Origin: Penicillus capitatus
Taxonomy: Eukaryota; Chlorophyta
Assembly (NCBI GenBank): GCA_965649825.1
Contig: OZ287695.1
Span: forward strand, 1,984,001 to 2,048,000
Length of the DNA stretch: 64,000 bases
Direction of reading: 5' to 3'
The translations under genes were made by a program, and so were the position numbers. Under the pieces are notes generated by a model. That model saw only the letters and a program-made list of their open reading frames with translations, searched no databases and was not told the origin of the DNA. Shown here in pieces: positions 8,941 to 20,629 of this stretch (position 1 is the first letter of the stretch; each line of letters begins with the position of its first letter).

Positions 8941-11900
8941 CTTATTCATTTGGACTCTCAGTCTGATCCTTTGACATGGCAGACAAGTGATCGCTGCTAA
9001 CGGGAAATCATACGACGGGCGCGCCGCGGTCAGCGCGAACGCGCAGCGTCGGACGGAAGAGACAGGGCCTGAGTGAATGCAAACACTACAGGTTGAGGCG
9101 TACAGTCAGCTAAATAGTCCTCGGTCCCCGCGAACCGCCGTCCCATCAGGAAGCGGACAGCGTGTCCGGTCCGCGGGGCCGCAACCGTAAACGCGTACCC
9201 GTCAGCTGCAGCTATCAAGAGCATAGAGGTGGCAATGGATCATTTCTGACGATCGTCTGTGGCTGGAAAGAGTGTCTTTCTCTGTTCCTTTTCCTATTGA
9301 TCTCTGCTCTGGGAGAATCATAGACATTGGTGGCAGACAGTCTACTGCTAGATTTACACTTTTTGGAGGTTTTGCTGAACTCTGGAGGATATCGCTGGAA
9401 GAGAGGAATGTTCGATGAGAACAATGCAGATCATCAACGATGTCAGTTTAAGCACTTCTGCGAGTGTGTCGACATATTGCGACAATCAGAAACTATTAGA
9501 GGACACCAAAGTCATCGCCTATGCGGCGAGGAAGTGTCTGCATTATCAGACTGGAGATGTGAGTTTTTTCTATCATCGTGAGATCGATCTCCAAGAGTCA
9601 CTTCAACGTAACCGTTTCTCTATTGCTCTGGAAATCACGTCCATGACAGAGCACGACAGCAAGCATCGAGAAGACGTCGGCGCACGTGTTCCTGATGGAA
9701 TGGATCAGTTTGCAAAAGACGCTGTCGGATCTCAGAATATGACCCCGGATGCTTCCTTTAGATGGAGACATATGATGTGCTCAAAATCGGACAGCAGTGT
9801 ATGTTAAGCAATATGTTAACAGATTGTTGTCATCATCATGCTTGGCTTTTGCCTGCGAACGCGTTTCGTTTGTTACCGGAGACGTTGGAAAGTCATAATT
9901 ACCGGACTCGACTAAGCAGGTCCTGTCTTGATGCGATCGAAGAGATGGAGAGTTCGTGTGCTCATCCTTTACGGATTCGGAAACAAATGAATTGCTTTCG
10001 GGCCTGTGCGTTAAGGGCCTTTTGTTCTCAAAGGCCCGTCACTCTCAGCGGATTACTTCAGCCGACCGGACATTAGGCACAGTCGTGTTGACGTGTCTCC
10101 AGTGGACATGCAGCTGCTACCATCATCGCGAACGTGTGGCGTCGCAGACTGGAAACGGACAGTTATTCGCTGCGGTTTGCCTTGTAAGGGATGTTGGTGA
10201 CTACGATCGAAGTGCTACATCTCAAACCACAAGGGTGGCAATGACTGAGTGCATACCATGAAGCGTAAAATAGCTGAACAGAAGAGAAATCCTTAAAAGC
10301 GTCTGATCGTTCGACTCAGAAAAGATTCACAAGCATTACGCTGATGGATCCGAACCTCTCTCAACGTGGTTGGTCACAATTGGAGAGATGGATGTTAAGT
10401 ACTTGCTGATTGTTACAAGACCATTCACAGTCATCCAAGAGTGTATCGACGGCGAAAACGCGAACCCAAACTAGAGGTAAGATCTCACAGACAAACATCC
10501 CTCCGCGAAAACGGCTCTTGCCACCCACGGCAGCCAGAACAACACGTAAGAGAACAAACGTCTTGAAGCTGTTCTTCCATGCGTTCGGCAAATTGGTCTT
10601 GCCGAAAGAAGAAACAGAGGCATCATCGCGGGGAAGCCGCCAAGACCATCAAACAGTCCACAGTACTCATGCGCCGTCAGTCCATCGCGTTCCGAATCAA
10701 AGCAGTTAGACCTCGTATAAGTGCCCCATCATCAGCAAGATCAGTCTGAGACGCTTGCGCCACAAATATCCGTCTGGATGCTCACCTTCCTCCGTGTCTC
10801 GCGGCGTAGCGCATCGAGTCATGGAGCTCCATCGATACTCCCAGCGTCCGTAGAAGCGCCCTCCTCTTTCGAAGCATTCACCCACACAGCGAAAACTCTG
10901 TCTCCAAACTGGAATGCCTTCTTCCCTTCGAGCTTTATCAGTATTCATTTCATGGTCACGTCTTCCTGAAAACACCTGTCACCTTCTTGTTCGGAGTGGC
11001 CTCGAAGCTGTCTCTCTCTGCGCGATCACTCGGAACAGCCTCCCGCTCCCGTTCATGGCAAGAGATCGCATGCGCACGTCGGAATGTCAAAGTAAAGACG
11101 CGCGCAGACATTCGCACCGCCACGTGTCGTCTGACTCTCGCAGTGGACGGTCGATGAACAACTCCCTAGGAAGAAGTGTTTGTACGCACTCATGGCCCAG
11201 GACGCCGAATGTCGAGACCCGTGCGACAACGGTGTGGGTCTTGCACAAGAGCTCTCGTGGGCCGAAGCAGCGGACGGGGAATCGACAATGGCCCCGACCC
11301 AGCGTTCCGTGTTTGGCATGGACCGTGGATGATGTGACAGTGCGCGTAGCGGACACACTGTCAGCTGCTGTGTCGTTGGCTTCGCCGCTTCCATTCCTCG
11401 GCCTCGAACACACAGCACAGCCTCTGTTTCGCTCATGCTCCCTCTGGCTAACCGGCATCCATTGTTGAACAGGCCGCTCGTTGGACTCTTTCTTTCGACA
11501 CAGGCAGTTTCCTTTTTCATCTCTTTTTTTTCTCGCGCAGATTTCTGTAAACGAATGCACTAACAGTAACGTCTCTCCACGTCAAGACGCACGATCGTTG
11601 GAAGACCCAATCCCATCACTGTCGTCTATCCCGAACCTGCAACTGCAGCAGCAGCGTATAATGATGCAGAAGAGAGCATGAGAGGTGTGTCGATAGGTAA
11701 AGTCTTCTCGTTGGCTATGGAGTTGTGTGCATCTATACCTCCTCCTCCACATAGGAACGTTTTTGGCAGCTCTTTAGGGGTACATCGAAGTGCACGGCCC
11801 TGCAAAGCCTTCCTCCTAAGGAGAGAAGGAATTGGACACGAAAACGCGCCTTGGTTGTTCCCGTCATCGTCTACTGAGCCGAGATCGGCACCGTGTCAAG

Positions 11901-13080
11901 AATTGCCGACGATTTTATTCTGGAAACCGTCTTCAAAATTTGAGCCCTGCAGCCTCGCTGCCTCTGCGCCGACGATAGACGCCATCCATCCATTCCTGTA
12001 TCGGAGAAAGATGAGCGGCCAGTACCTCGGCCACGACAAGTCCCCGTTGTCACGGAGACTTTAGCCATTCACCTCTGGCGGTAAGATTAGCCAGTCGTCG
12101 GAGAGGATAACGTCGCTAGCAAATCGCACTCCCCACTTGACTGTGTGATGCAGTGGTTTTGGGCAACATCTCGATGGAGATTTGACAAAGGACTTGAACG
12201 GAGTATCGATCAACGCTTCCAGCTGCAGAAACTTTCTCGATTTTCATTGAAAGATCGGAGGAATGACGCAACAGTGATATCGGATTGGCTGAGCGCACTG
12301 AGAAGAGCAGAACAACTGCTGTGATCCGTGCCGCAGAACGGAAGCACTCTTTTCTTGTCAAGACAATAAGAGTACGTCAAAGACACAGACGCAGTTCAGC
12401 CGCTCTTGCTCTCGGCGCCTTCTTCGAGCGGCGAAGAACGTCGATGTCGGGCATGCACAGGAACCGCTCTCTTCTAAGGCTGAACAATACGGTTCAGCTC
12501 ACTAGATTGTTCGTTTATTCCTTCAGGGACCGATGCGCGTCTAGTGTTTGCGATCATTTGATTGCCGCCGTCGGAGACACGCAGGAGATTCAGGCGCGTG
12601 TTCGAGGATGCGAGGGCGGTGCCCCTGGAGACAGTTCATGAAGGACACGTGTCGGACGCAGTCGATGGTGCATTCTGTCCTGATCATCAATCTCCGACCG
12701 CGGGGCTTTGACGGTCTGCATCACAGCCAGTCCTTGTCACATTCACAAGCTTTGTTTCTGCATGTGAAGACTCTGCTTTCGAGATCCTTATTCGGGGGTG
12801 GGTTCGTTTAAGGGCGTTCATTTGCTTCGGCTATGGTAGAGTTGCCCTGCGCCCATTGGGAACCTGGGCAGCTGTCTCGAATTCGGGAACGGTGTTTTCA
12901 AACTCATAGTAATCGAAGCACAGCTGTTGCAAGTTCAGTTGGCTACAGAACAGCTCGAATGGTAACTTAGCCAGGGGGAAGTGGTAAGAGGACGGTCACT
13001 GCACAGGTGTAAATAGAGAGAAGAACGGTTCCTTTGTTTTAGCCAAGGCGGGAAAAGGCACTACCACTTCCGAGCAAAAA
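8941..13080. other. No recognisable gene (about 4.1 kb)
   Basis: Several frames of 75-180 codons exist on both strands, but none resembles a known family, and they overlap each other in different frames as expected for non-coding DNA of this base composition. I found no chain of short-intron exons that gives a known protein. The frame at 9,415-9,807 is the cleanest, but its product is unrecognised. The segment could hold a decayed element or a fast-evolving gene. Confidence 0.5.
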
Positions 13081-14051
13081 AGCTACCGTGCATTGTCCGA
13101 CGGAGGCGTCCGAGGAAAAGGCAGCTGACTACCAGTGATTATCTGTCTGGCGGCCTTCTCTTGAGATGCAGTGGCAAACAACTCAGACCTCCGCTTTGCT
13201 AAATACTCATGCCTTCTGCGCTGGATGCCAAACCGCTCACCGCAGAAAGATCCCTGGAAGAGAATGGTTCCATCGGAATGATCCATGATGAAATAGAGGA
13301 AAGGATGCTCAACATTGAAGTGAGCAATTTCAATTTCATTTCTGCGTGCAACGATGACTTTTTTCCGGCGTTCAAGTTTACGGCAGGACGTCGATTCCAT
13401 CTTCGTTCCCTAAAGTTCAAGCTTCAGACAACGAGACGCATGTGCGATTGCCGCAGGCACCGCTTCATCAACGTGGATGTTGGCTTTCTGCGTACCTGCG
13501 GAAATCTTGATTGCATCTCTAGACATGCTGGAGAAATCAGATGCATGATCAAGAACCGTCTGTAGTCCTGGTGTTTTCAGTAACCCGGCGAGCACATCCA
13601 GTTCCGTCTCGCTTATCCATGGAATCATTTTCACTTCAGCTACTTTGATCGACTTGAACCCGTCAGTGAAGAGACCAGAAAGGTATTCTGGAAGCATTTG
13701 TTCTGCATTCTTCCATCCATCACTTTCGTTTGGAAGAAGAATGAACAGTTTAAACTGCGGATCTCTGTAGGGGATCTCGAGAAGACGTCAGCCGAGCTCC
13801 GGCACTTCCTTGGTGAAAACGTCCTCAAAACTCTGCTTTAATGCGGACCGGTCGTATTCCTCTCCACTAACGCCCCGAAACGTAAGACGGCGACGGTTTG
13901 ATATTATTCTATGCCATCTCCCTTGGAAACGCAAAGAGCTGATCATCATCATCAGCGTTTCATCAGAAGAGTCTCCTGGTCTCGAAAGCGTCACAGCATG
14001 TCCCACTCCTATTTCGCCCATCGCCTTCTTCACCTCTTCCTCGATGGATGC

Positions 14052-14202
14052 TGTGAGCGACAGACGCTCGCGACAGAGACGGATGGGACATAATGATAGA
14101 AGATAAATTGTCGCGAAAAACGACAGAGCGTCCCTTTTAAAAAAGTTTCGATAGGGTTTTGTGTTTCGCCGCGATTTTCGCGTTCGCAGTGAAAATAGCA
14201 CA
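14052..14202 (+). repeat. 5' LTR (151 bp)
   Basis: Starts TGTGAGCGAC and ends AATAGCACA; identical to 18672-18822. It is very short for an LTR. Directly after it, TGGTTTCGGAGCGAG is a plausible primer-binding site, since its complement ends in ACCA as tRNA 3' ends do. The final A of the LTR together with TG of this site forms the ATG of the gag-pol frame. Confidence 0.93.
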
Positions 14203-17200
14203 TGGTTTCGGAGCGAGTTGTAACTGTAGTGGCCACTCTAGTGGCCACTACCCTCGGGAGACTCTTCGTCGGTTGGCTCTGGGAGCCGGCCGATAGTCCT
14301 AAAGGCGGCGACGAAGACTACTGCCCGGTCGATGAGGACGAAGAATTTATGTCGTCTCGTTGGGCGAACGCAAAATGGCTGCTTTGGGTGTTTAGCGCTT
14401 TGACGGTTATGACTAGCCTCTCCATCGGAGGCGCACTGCTTGTTATATGGAGATGGAGACGGAAAGATTTATCTTCCGAGCCGGCGACCTGTAATCGTGA
14501 AGATGGAGTCGCGCTTGCACTATCGCAGCCATGGCCTTATGATTCAGAGCGCCGCGTCGGTAGGAACCGACGATTGAGCGAATGGACAGTCCGAACACAT
14601 CGGCAGACTATCGCGAAGCTGGAATTTGAGATAGTGGACCCATTTCAACGGGTTAGAGCCTTGACAGCGCATTTCGATGAGACGACGCCATTTGGCGACT
14701 CAGTGACCGCCGATATTCGTTCGGTCTGTGTGGCATATACAGGAGGTGGCCCCTTACCTCCTAACACAAAGGGAGCAAGAGCTGACGTTGCATCGCGCGG
14801 TGAGGAGATGTGGAAGGCTGTAGCCGCGCGCTTGGAGCGTCTGCATGGGGGAGTGGAGGACGTGCCAGACCGCGTGCAATACTTGGTTGAGTTGCGCCGC
14901 GGGGAGACCGAATCGGCCTTGGCCTTTGTCAACCGTTGCAGAGTCGTCTATTTCGGACAGTGTGAAGGAGTGAGCATGAGGCGCGCCATGAATGTGGTGA
15001 TGGCGAAGCTCGAACCAGAGTTCGTAAGCTACCTCAGGAACAACGCGGATTACAATCTCCTCGATTTCGAAGAACTACAAGCTTTAGCAACTCGATACCA
15101 CACGTGGAGTAATGTGAAGAGACCAAGATCAGGTCACAGGCATCACATCGGGCACATCGGACAGGAGGAAGATTCCGTGGTCGATCCGTACAACGCAGAT
15201 CTGGTCGATCCCGAAGATCCAGCGTATCAAGAACGCGAGGGCGAAGTTGTGAACATGACGAAGAAGATGGACGATACTGCCGGCAAAGCAAAGCAGTTTC
15301 ACGGACATTGTTTTAGATGCGGAAAATACGGACATCGTAAACGCGATTGTAAGGAGAAGAGTGGTTCTGAGTATACCATGCCTTCGACGCATACGGCGAC
15401 TAATGCGGCGATGATGAAGAGTTCTGCCGTTGAAGAGGGGCTCCCACTCTTGCATCTCACCGTCAATCTTGGTCAAACCCGGGATACTCAAAGGAAGACG
15501 CGGATGCTGGTCGATACTGGCGCTGCTCGCAGTGTGATACCTTTGCGCTTGGTTCGAAAGCAAGGGTGGCCCGTCGATCCCTCCGGAGCAAAGTCTCTCC
15601 AAGCCTTCAATGGTCAAGTGGAGAGGACATCGGGTGTGACGGACTTATGGACTACGATCGGCCGTGAGACTAGAAAGGTGCAATTTGAAGTCTCATCCTC
15701 AGCATCGCAGCCTTTGATTGGGAAACCAACTCTCACTGCATTTGGTGCCATCATTGACTGTGTATCCGATGCATTACGCATTGAGAATGGGGAACTTATT
15801 CCATGCTCTGCGGTTAAGAGTCAAGTCGACGTGGAATCCGAAGATCGACAAAGACGACCTGACAAAAATGATCTGGTGATACGGGAAGATGAGACTAGGA
15901 CGGCAAAGCCATTCCGACGGGAAAACGCTGTTTTCTTACCCCTCGGCCGATCGTTAGTGCTCAAGCCGATGGACATGACGACAGTGCAGTTGCCATATAG
16001 TGTCATGAACGGAGAGGTGCTCCTATCGGGTTCCGGAAATCTGCCGGCCGGAATAGCCGTCATCGGAGCCACGAGACAGCGAGGGGTACCTTTGAAAGTT
16101 CATTTCATCAATCTTTCAAGCGAACCCCAGCAACTGGGAGCAAAGAACGGAGCCGTCGGCTTTCTAGTCCCCCAAGAGACGTCAGTGTTCCTACACCGAG
16201 TGTCAGGAGAGATAGTTCCCATTGAACGCAATCGCCCAGCAAAGCGGGCGGTTATTGCCACCTGTACGGTCATGGAAGAGCTGCAGAAGAAGTTTCCGGA
16301 GGTGCTTCGCGACGGCGTCGGATTGACGACCCACTATGCAGTCACAGATGCAGGATTGCGCGAAAATGTCGATTGGAGCCGACTTAAGCTGAGATTTCAT
16401 TCGCAAGCAGAGTGTGACAAAATGCGACCGATGGTAAGAGATCTCCTTGACCTAGACGTTATCGAGACGGTCAAGACCCGGCCAACAGTTGTCACCCCGA
16501 TGATCATAGTGACGTCCCCAAACGGGAAGTCCCGTTTGGTCCATGATTTTCGTCTATTGAATGCAGCTTCGCTCGCACTACAAGCCAACGCTTTAGACAG
16601 AATGAAGACAATCGAATCAATACCTGAACGAGGGGTTTGGAGTACAATTGACCTGGCGAAGGGATATATGCAGATACCTCTCGATGAGTCAATTCGACAG
16701 TATTTCGGTTTCGAGCTGCAAGGTCAATGGTACAGATTTAAGCGAGTACCGTTCGGTTGGATTCATTCGGGGACGCATTTTACGACGGCTCTCAACATGA
16801 CGATGGCCGAAATAGCTCCAAAGTTGCCTCCGGATGCAGTGATTCGAGCCTATGTTGACGACATATTACTGGGTACCCAGACCGAGGAATCTCATGATAC
16901 TGCGTTGGGGGTGATTTTTCAGGCCTTATCGGCTCACGGATGGTGTTGCAACCCGCAGAAAATCCGTTTAAAACGTCCGGCTGTCGAGTTCCTCGGGATT
17001 GAGATCGGGCGCGACGGCATCCGACCATCCTCGGGCCTCATTAAAAAGCTCTCAGACCTCTGTATACCGAACAATACAAAAGAGTTGCGGGTCGTGTTTG
17101 GTCTGTTGAACCAACTGGTCAGATTCCAAGGTCATCAGCATGCCATCGTCGCCCCGCTGCGACAGTATCAAGGAAAGCCTCCGGATGCCTTCAGAACAGA

Positions 17201-18713
17201 AGAGTTTCGCAAAGTGTGGAATGAAGTAATAGAGAGGACCCAGACTGAGTGGCATGTGCTTAGCTTCCCCCAAAAGAATGGGAAGTGGACCGTGATTTCT
17301 GATGCTAGCTCAACGGGGTATGGGGCTGTTCTTTTATCGGATGACAAACCTGTGGCGATGTTCAGCAAGTCTTCGTCAAAGACTTGGGCACATTCCAGCG
17401 AGGCAGAAATCGACGCTATCTTGCTAGCCCTCCGTGCGTTTGAGGGCTACATCGCACACTGCCCCGTCGAGGTATACACCGACAACTGGGCAGCCTTTCG
17501 CGCCATGTCTCCTGACAATTGCAGCCCGATTGTCCTCCGCAGACTGGATCAGATTTTGCAGTTTAACCCGAGTGTCAAGTTCATCCCAGGCGTTGAGAAC
17601 ACTGCTGCGGACCTTCTGTCACGATCCACCTATCTCCAACGAAGGATACACGCGATCGATTCCCCCGAGGTCCCGACGGAAAAGATACCGACATTGACAC
17701 TAGAGCGCAGAAGGTTCATTGAGGACGTACACAACCGAGGCCATGTAGGACCCGCCGCAGTCGCGGATGAGCTTCGCCGGCGAGGGAAGTCATACAAGGG
17801 AATGTTCAAGGACATTAGGACTATTCTCAAGTCTTGTGATGCTTGCCAGAAGTGGCAGAAGCGAGTCCCACAGGAGTCATTTGGTTCCGTTGAAGCCATT
17901 CGCCCCGCTCAAGTCGTGGGGATCGATTTTATGGGACCGTTCCCGGCACAAAGCCGAAGCGCTGGAGGATACGTCGGGGTGGCGATTGACGGATTAACCC
18001 GTTTCGTAGAAACAGTGAATGTGCCGGACACTAGCATCCGATCCGTGATGAAGCTCGTTCGACATTGGATCAATCGACATTCGACTCCGGAAACGATCAT
18101 ATCAGATGCTGGAGCCGCGCTGCGTTCGAGCGAATTCAATAATTTCTGTGGCAGAAATCAGATTCGACATGTGATGGCCGCCCCTCATCACCAAGCTTCG
18201 AACGGACTAGTGGAACGTGCGATCCAGACCATTCTACGTAGGATAAGGAGAATGATGAGCACGAGCAACTCGCCCTGGCGCCGTTCGATTTCCGAAGCTG
18301 TGGGTATATACAACACTACAAAACATTCCGTGACTGGATATAGGCCGAAAGAGCTTATGTTCGGATTGGGACAGTCGGAAGGGGATCCGGGTATGGCATT
18401 GGATAAAGCCCGACAACAAGCTGTGGTTCGTACGCGACAACAGAGGGCATATCGAAATAGCCGTCGACAAGGGAGGCGCCAGATGCCGTTAGAGATCGGA
18501 TCCGAGGTGTTGATTTACCTTCACAAGGGACGTCGCAAACTGGATCCCTGGTGGAGCGGTCCGCACGTCATCACCGCTCGCCTCTCCTCCCGACGATACT
18601 TGGTTTCTAAGAATGGAAGAAGCCAAGTAGTGCATGGCGACGACTTAGTGAAGTATTGGCGCAGGGAAGCGTGTGAGCGACAGACGCTCGCGACAGAGAC
18701 GGATGGGACATAA
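14202..18713 (+). CDS. Gag-pol polyprotein of the LTR retrotransposon
   Basis: A single 1,503-residue frame. Residues about 60-88 form a strongly hydrophobic, membrane-spanning-like segment before the gag core (about 110-310), which is unusual. The zinc knuckle C-F-R-C-x4-H-x4-C is near 368-382, the protease VDTGA near 435, the RT catalytic YVDD near 884, and RNase H (ISDASS) near 1,032. The integrase has its H-H-C-C zinc site at about 1,175-1,215, then the D, D, E core from GIDF (about 1,240) through ISDAGA to LVERA (about 1,336). A GPY-like C-terminal part follows. No frameshift separates gag from pol, so all proteins must come from one precursor. The start codon lies on the LTR/primer-site junction. 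Confidence 0.93.
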   Translation: MVSERVVTVVATLVATTLGRLFVGWLWEPADSPKGGDEDYCPVDEDEEFMSSRWANAKWLLWVFSALTVMTSLSIGGALLVIWRWRRKDLSSEPATCNREDGVALALSQPWPYDSERRVGRNRRLSEWTVRTHRQTIAKLEFEIVDPFQRVRALTAHFDETTPFGDSVTADIRSVCVAYTGGGPLPPNTKGARADVASRGEEMWKAVAARLERLHGGVEDVPDRVQYLVELRRGETESALAFVNRCRVVYFGQCEGVSMRRAMNVVMAKLEPEFVSYLRNNADYNLLDFEELQALATRYHTWSNVKRPRSGHRHHIGHIGQEEDSVVDPYNADLVDPEDPAYQEREGEVVNMTKKMDDTAGKAKQFHGHCFRCGKYGHRKRDCKEKSGSEYTMPSTHTATNAAMMKSSAVEEGLPLLHLTVNLGQTRDTQRKTRMLVDTGAARSVIPLRLVRKQGWPVDPSGAKSLQAFNGQVERTSGVTDLWTTIGRETRKVQFEVSSSASQPLIGKPTLTAFGAIIDCVSDALRIENGELIPCSAVKSQVDVESEDRQRRPDKNDLVIREDETRTAKPFRRENAVFLPLGRSLVLKPMDMTTVQLPYSVMNGEVLLSGSGNLPAGIAVIGATRQRGVPLKVHFINLSSEPQQLGAKNGAVGFLVPQETSVFLHRVSGEIVPIERNRPAKRAVIATCTVMEELQKKFPEVLRDGVGLTTHYAVTDAGLRENVDWSRLKLRFHSQAECDKMRPMVRDLLDLDVIETVKTRPTVVTPMIIVTSPNGKSRLVHDFRLLNAASLALQANALDRMKTIESIPERGVWSTIDLAKGYMQIPLDESIRQYFGFELQGQWYRFKRVPFGWIHSGTHFTTALNMTMAEIAPKLPPDAVIRAYVDDILLGTQTEESHDTALGVIFQALSAHGWCCNPQKIRLKRPAVEFLGIEIGRDGIRPSSGLIKKLSDLCIPNNTKELRVVFGLLNQLVRFQGHQHAIVAPLRQYQGKPPDAFRTEEFRKVWNEVIERTQTEWHVLSFPQKNGKWTVISDASSTGYGAVLLSDDKPVAMFSKSSSKTWAHSSEAEIDAILLALRAFEGYIAHCPVEVYTDNWAAFRAMSPDNCSPIVLRRLDQILQFNPSVKFIPGVENTAADLLSRSTYLQRRIHAIDSPEVPTEKIPTLTLERRRFIEDVHNRGHVGPAAVADELRRRGKSYKGMFKDIRTILKSCDACQKWQKRVPQESFGSVEAIRPAQVVGIDFMGPFPAQSRSAGGYVGVAIDGLTRFVETVNVPDTSIRSVMKLVRHWINRHSTPETIISDAGAALRSSEFNNFCGRNQIRHVMAAPHHQASNGLVERAIQTILRRIRRMMSTSNSPWRRSISEAVGIYNTTKHSVTGYRPKELMFGLGQSEGDPGMALDKARQQAVVRTRQQRAYRNSRRQGRRQMPLEIGSEVLIYLHKGRRKLDPWWSGPHVITARLSSRRYLVSKNGRSQVVHGDDLVKYWRREACERQTLATETDGT

Positions 18714-18822
18714 TGATAGAAGATAAATTGTCGCGAAAAACGACAGAGCGTCCCTTTTAAAAAAGTTTCGATAGGGTTTTGTGTTTCGCCGCGATTTTCG
18801 CGTTCGCAGTGAAAATAGCACA
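18672..18822 (+). repeat. 3' LTR (151 bp)
   Basis: Identical to the 5' LTR over all 151 bases. It is preceded by a short purine-rich stretch (GCAGGGAAGCG) that may serve as the polypurine tract. The gag-pol frame continues 42 nt into this LTR before its TAA at 18711-18713. Confidence 0.93.
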
Positions 18823-19258
18823 GATGCCTTTCCATCCTGGAGGTTCACCCTTGTGATATTCTGGGAACCGACTGCCCGCACGAAGTCCTTTTCCAACGGA
18901 ACCGATTCGTCGACATACATGTGACTGGTCATGCTGATGTCGACGTCATACGCGGGTGACTCGTCACGAAATGAATAGCCTTTTACCTTCCGCCCGTTGA
19001 GCCTTGCGGACAATTCGCGAAATGTCATTCTCTTTTACAGGCATACCGCCGTTGCTGCGGTTAATGGACTTTTAGACTTACTGGTAAACATAAAGTGGCG
19101 TCCAGTGCGTCTTTCGTCTCTCCTGCGGCTCCTTCGCGAATCAAACAGAATGTCGCAGCCGCGGCAAGCGGAGAGAAGACGATGCTCTCTGTAGGATGCT
19201 CTTCGCGCCATTTCAGTAACAATTTCTGACCGAGTGCGTTCACTGCCGCAGATGTCAT

Positions 19259-20629
19259 GACCCGAATCCCTTCTCAAAAGATGGTTGTCCTCGGCGATGG
19301 TCTTCGCTAAACGAGCATCTACAAGGCAGCGTCTCTCTAAGGAATGTGATCATCTCCTCCGCCGATTAGACTCCCGATGATACGTCGAGACGTCATTCTA
19401 AGAACCAACAGAGAATTGTTCACTCGGCATCCGCTTCTTGATCGCACGCCTCGGTGACTTTCTCAGATCTCTGTGCTTCGACGAGTCAGATGTAAACAAC
19501 TGAGCACCTCCAGTGCGTCAATAAGCATTTCTCTGAGAGTGTCGGGATCGGTACAGTCAGCACTCAAGACTTGCTTAAACATTTGTATCCACCTCTGAGT
19601 ATCTCGACTGGTTTAACGATGTCCTCGCTGTGCACTCAAGCATATTATGGTCTTTCACCAAACGCGTTGCAAGTTCTAGGTTCCACTGTAAACTTCAACA
19701 TGAGACTTAATTGGTCATTAAAGAGGCAAAGAACTGGAAACCTGAATAAAGGGAAAAGGACAAAAACTTTTTAAACTGTCAACAATTCTAAGGCCACTCG
19801 GTATCGGACCTCCAATTCGGCAAGCACATCTGTCATCCGAGAATCTACTACGGGACAGACATCGATTGCGAGAACACAGGGAAGGTCTCAAGAGGAAGGG
19901 CCGCGAAGGCGCAATGATTCAGTGAAGCTTTTGTGTGTCCCATTCTTCATGAAGTGACCGAAGATGTCTTTATGCACCAAGAAAGAGGACACTAGACAGA
20001 ACAAGCAAGGTCACACCAATGACAGCGGTTGGTTTTTCATTAACAGATTATGACATCTGTGCAACATCGCCTGCACAAGGAACAGTTCTGGGGGTGTTCG
20101 GTGTCGCCAAGATCTGGCTTGGCGATGTGACTGTTTCGTTTTTCTGAGTAAGCCTTTTTGCGTTCTGCGTTACGTGCGTGTGTAAGCGAAATCCATCCTG
20201 GATAACGACGAAGCGCAACCGTCTTCGCGTGCAGTTGTTCCGTACCCGCCTTTGTACCAAGACACGCCATATCTGTCGGCGCTAGCGTTCTTCAGACAAG
20301 CGGAACGTGGGAGCTCTGACGTGACCGAGTCCATTGCGCAGGACGGTACCCAAGTCGAAGACCGACTGGTCCATCTTGTGGAGGCAGGACCAACCGACGC
20401 AGAAGCCGACGAAGAAGCACCACGAAGGGAATTATCCCAAGAGCGACAAGTGGTTTCGGAGCGTTAATACGTTCCTCAGTTGGGGCTCCGTCTTCGTGAC
20501 GTTGCGCGACTGCTCTGTGCATTGCGCTCTCCTAAGTGGAGAACGAGTCCTGTCTAGGCAACTAGACGCACCAAGGAAAGCCCCAGGGACGGCAGTTGAG
20601 GGACGAGTCAAGCACGAACAGAATGGACA
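19259..20629. other. No recognisable gene; upstream of the serpin
   Basis: Holds the presumed promoter side of the serpin (minus strand) and, from about 20,250, the leader of the gag-like ORF. Short frames here have no family resemblance. No TATA box stands out. Confidence 0.4.

Larger units (their letters stand above)
14052..18822 (+). mobile_element. Intact LTR retrotransposon, Ty3/gypsy type
   Basis: Two identical 151-bp LTRs (14052-14202 and 18672-18822), each beginning TG and ending CA, enclose one 1,503-codon gag-pol frame. Both sides carry the 5-bp target duplication GATGC (14047-14051 and 18823-18827). The domain order protease, RT, RNase H, integrase is that of Ty3/gypsy elements. 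Identical LTRs mean a recent insertion. The element sits in the opposite orientation to the serpin it interrupts. Confidence 0.95.
13083..19258 (-). pseudogene. Serpin gene split by an LTR retrotransposon
   Basis: Exon 1 (19258-19082) encodes the serpin helix A/B start, with ESIVFSPLAAA and GAAGETKDAL. A 50-nt intron (19032-19081) follows. Exon 2 (19031-18823, continuing at 14046-13461) covers the middle and is split by the element at 14052-18822. Exon 3, after a 51-nt intron (13410-13460), starts GTKMEST, joining VDEA to form the hinge of the reactive-centre loop, then HPFLYFIMDHSDGTILF near the C-terminus. Without the insert and one copy of the duplicated GATGC, exon 2 is an exact 265 codons. 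An additional in-frame TGA lies at 13790-13788, between VPELG and RLLEIPY. Serpins are protease inhibitors; this allele looks dead from two lesions. Confidence 0.88.

Noticed and set aside
13788-13812. Treating the serpin TGA as part of an intron
   Set aside because: No GT..AG pair around it yields an intron of plausible size while keeping the flanking serpin motifs in frame.
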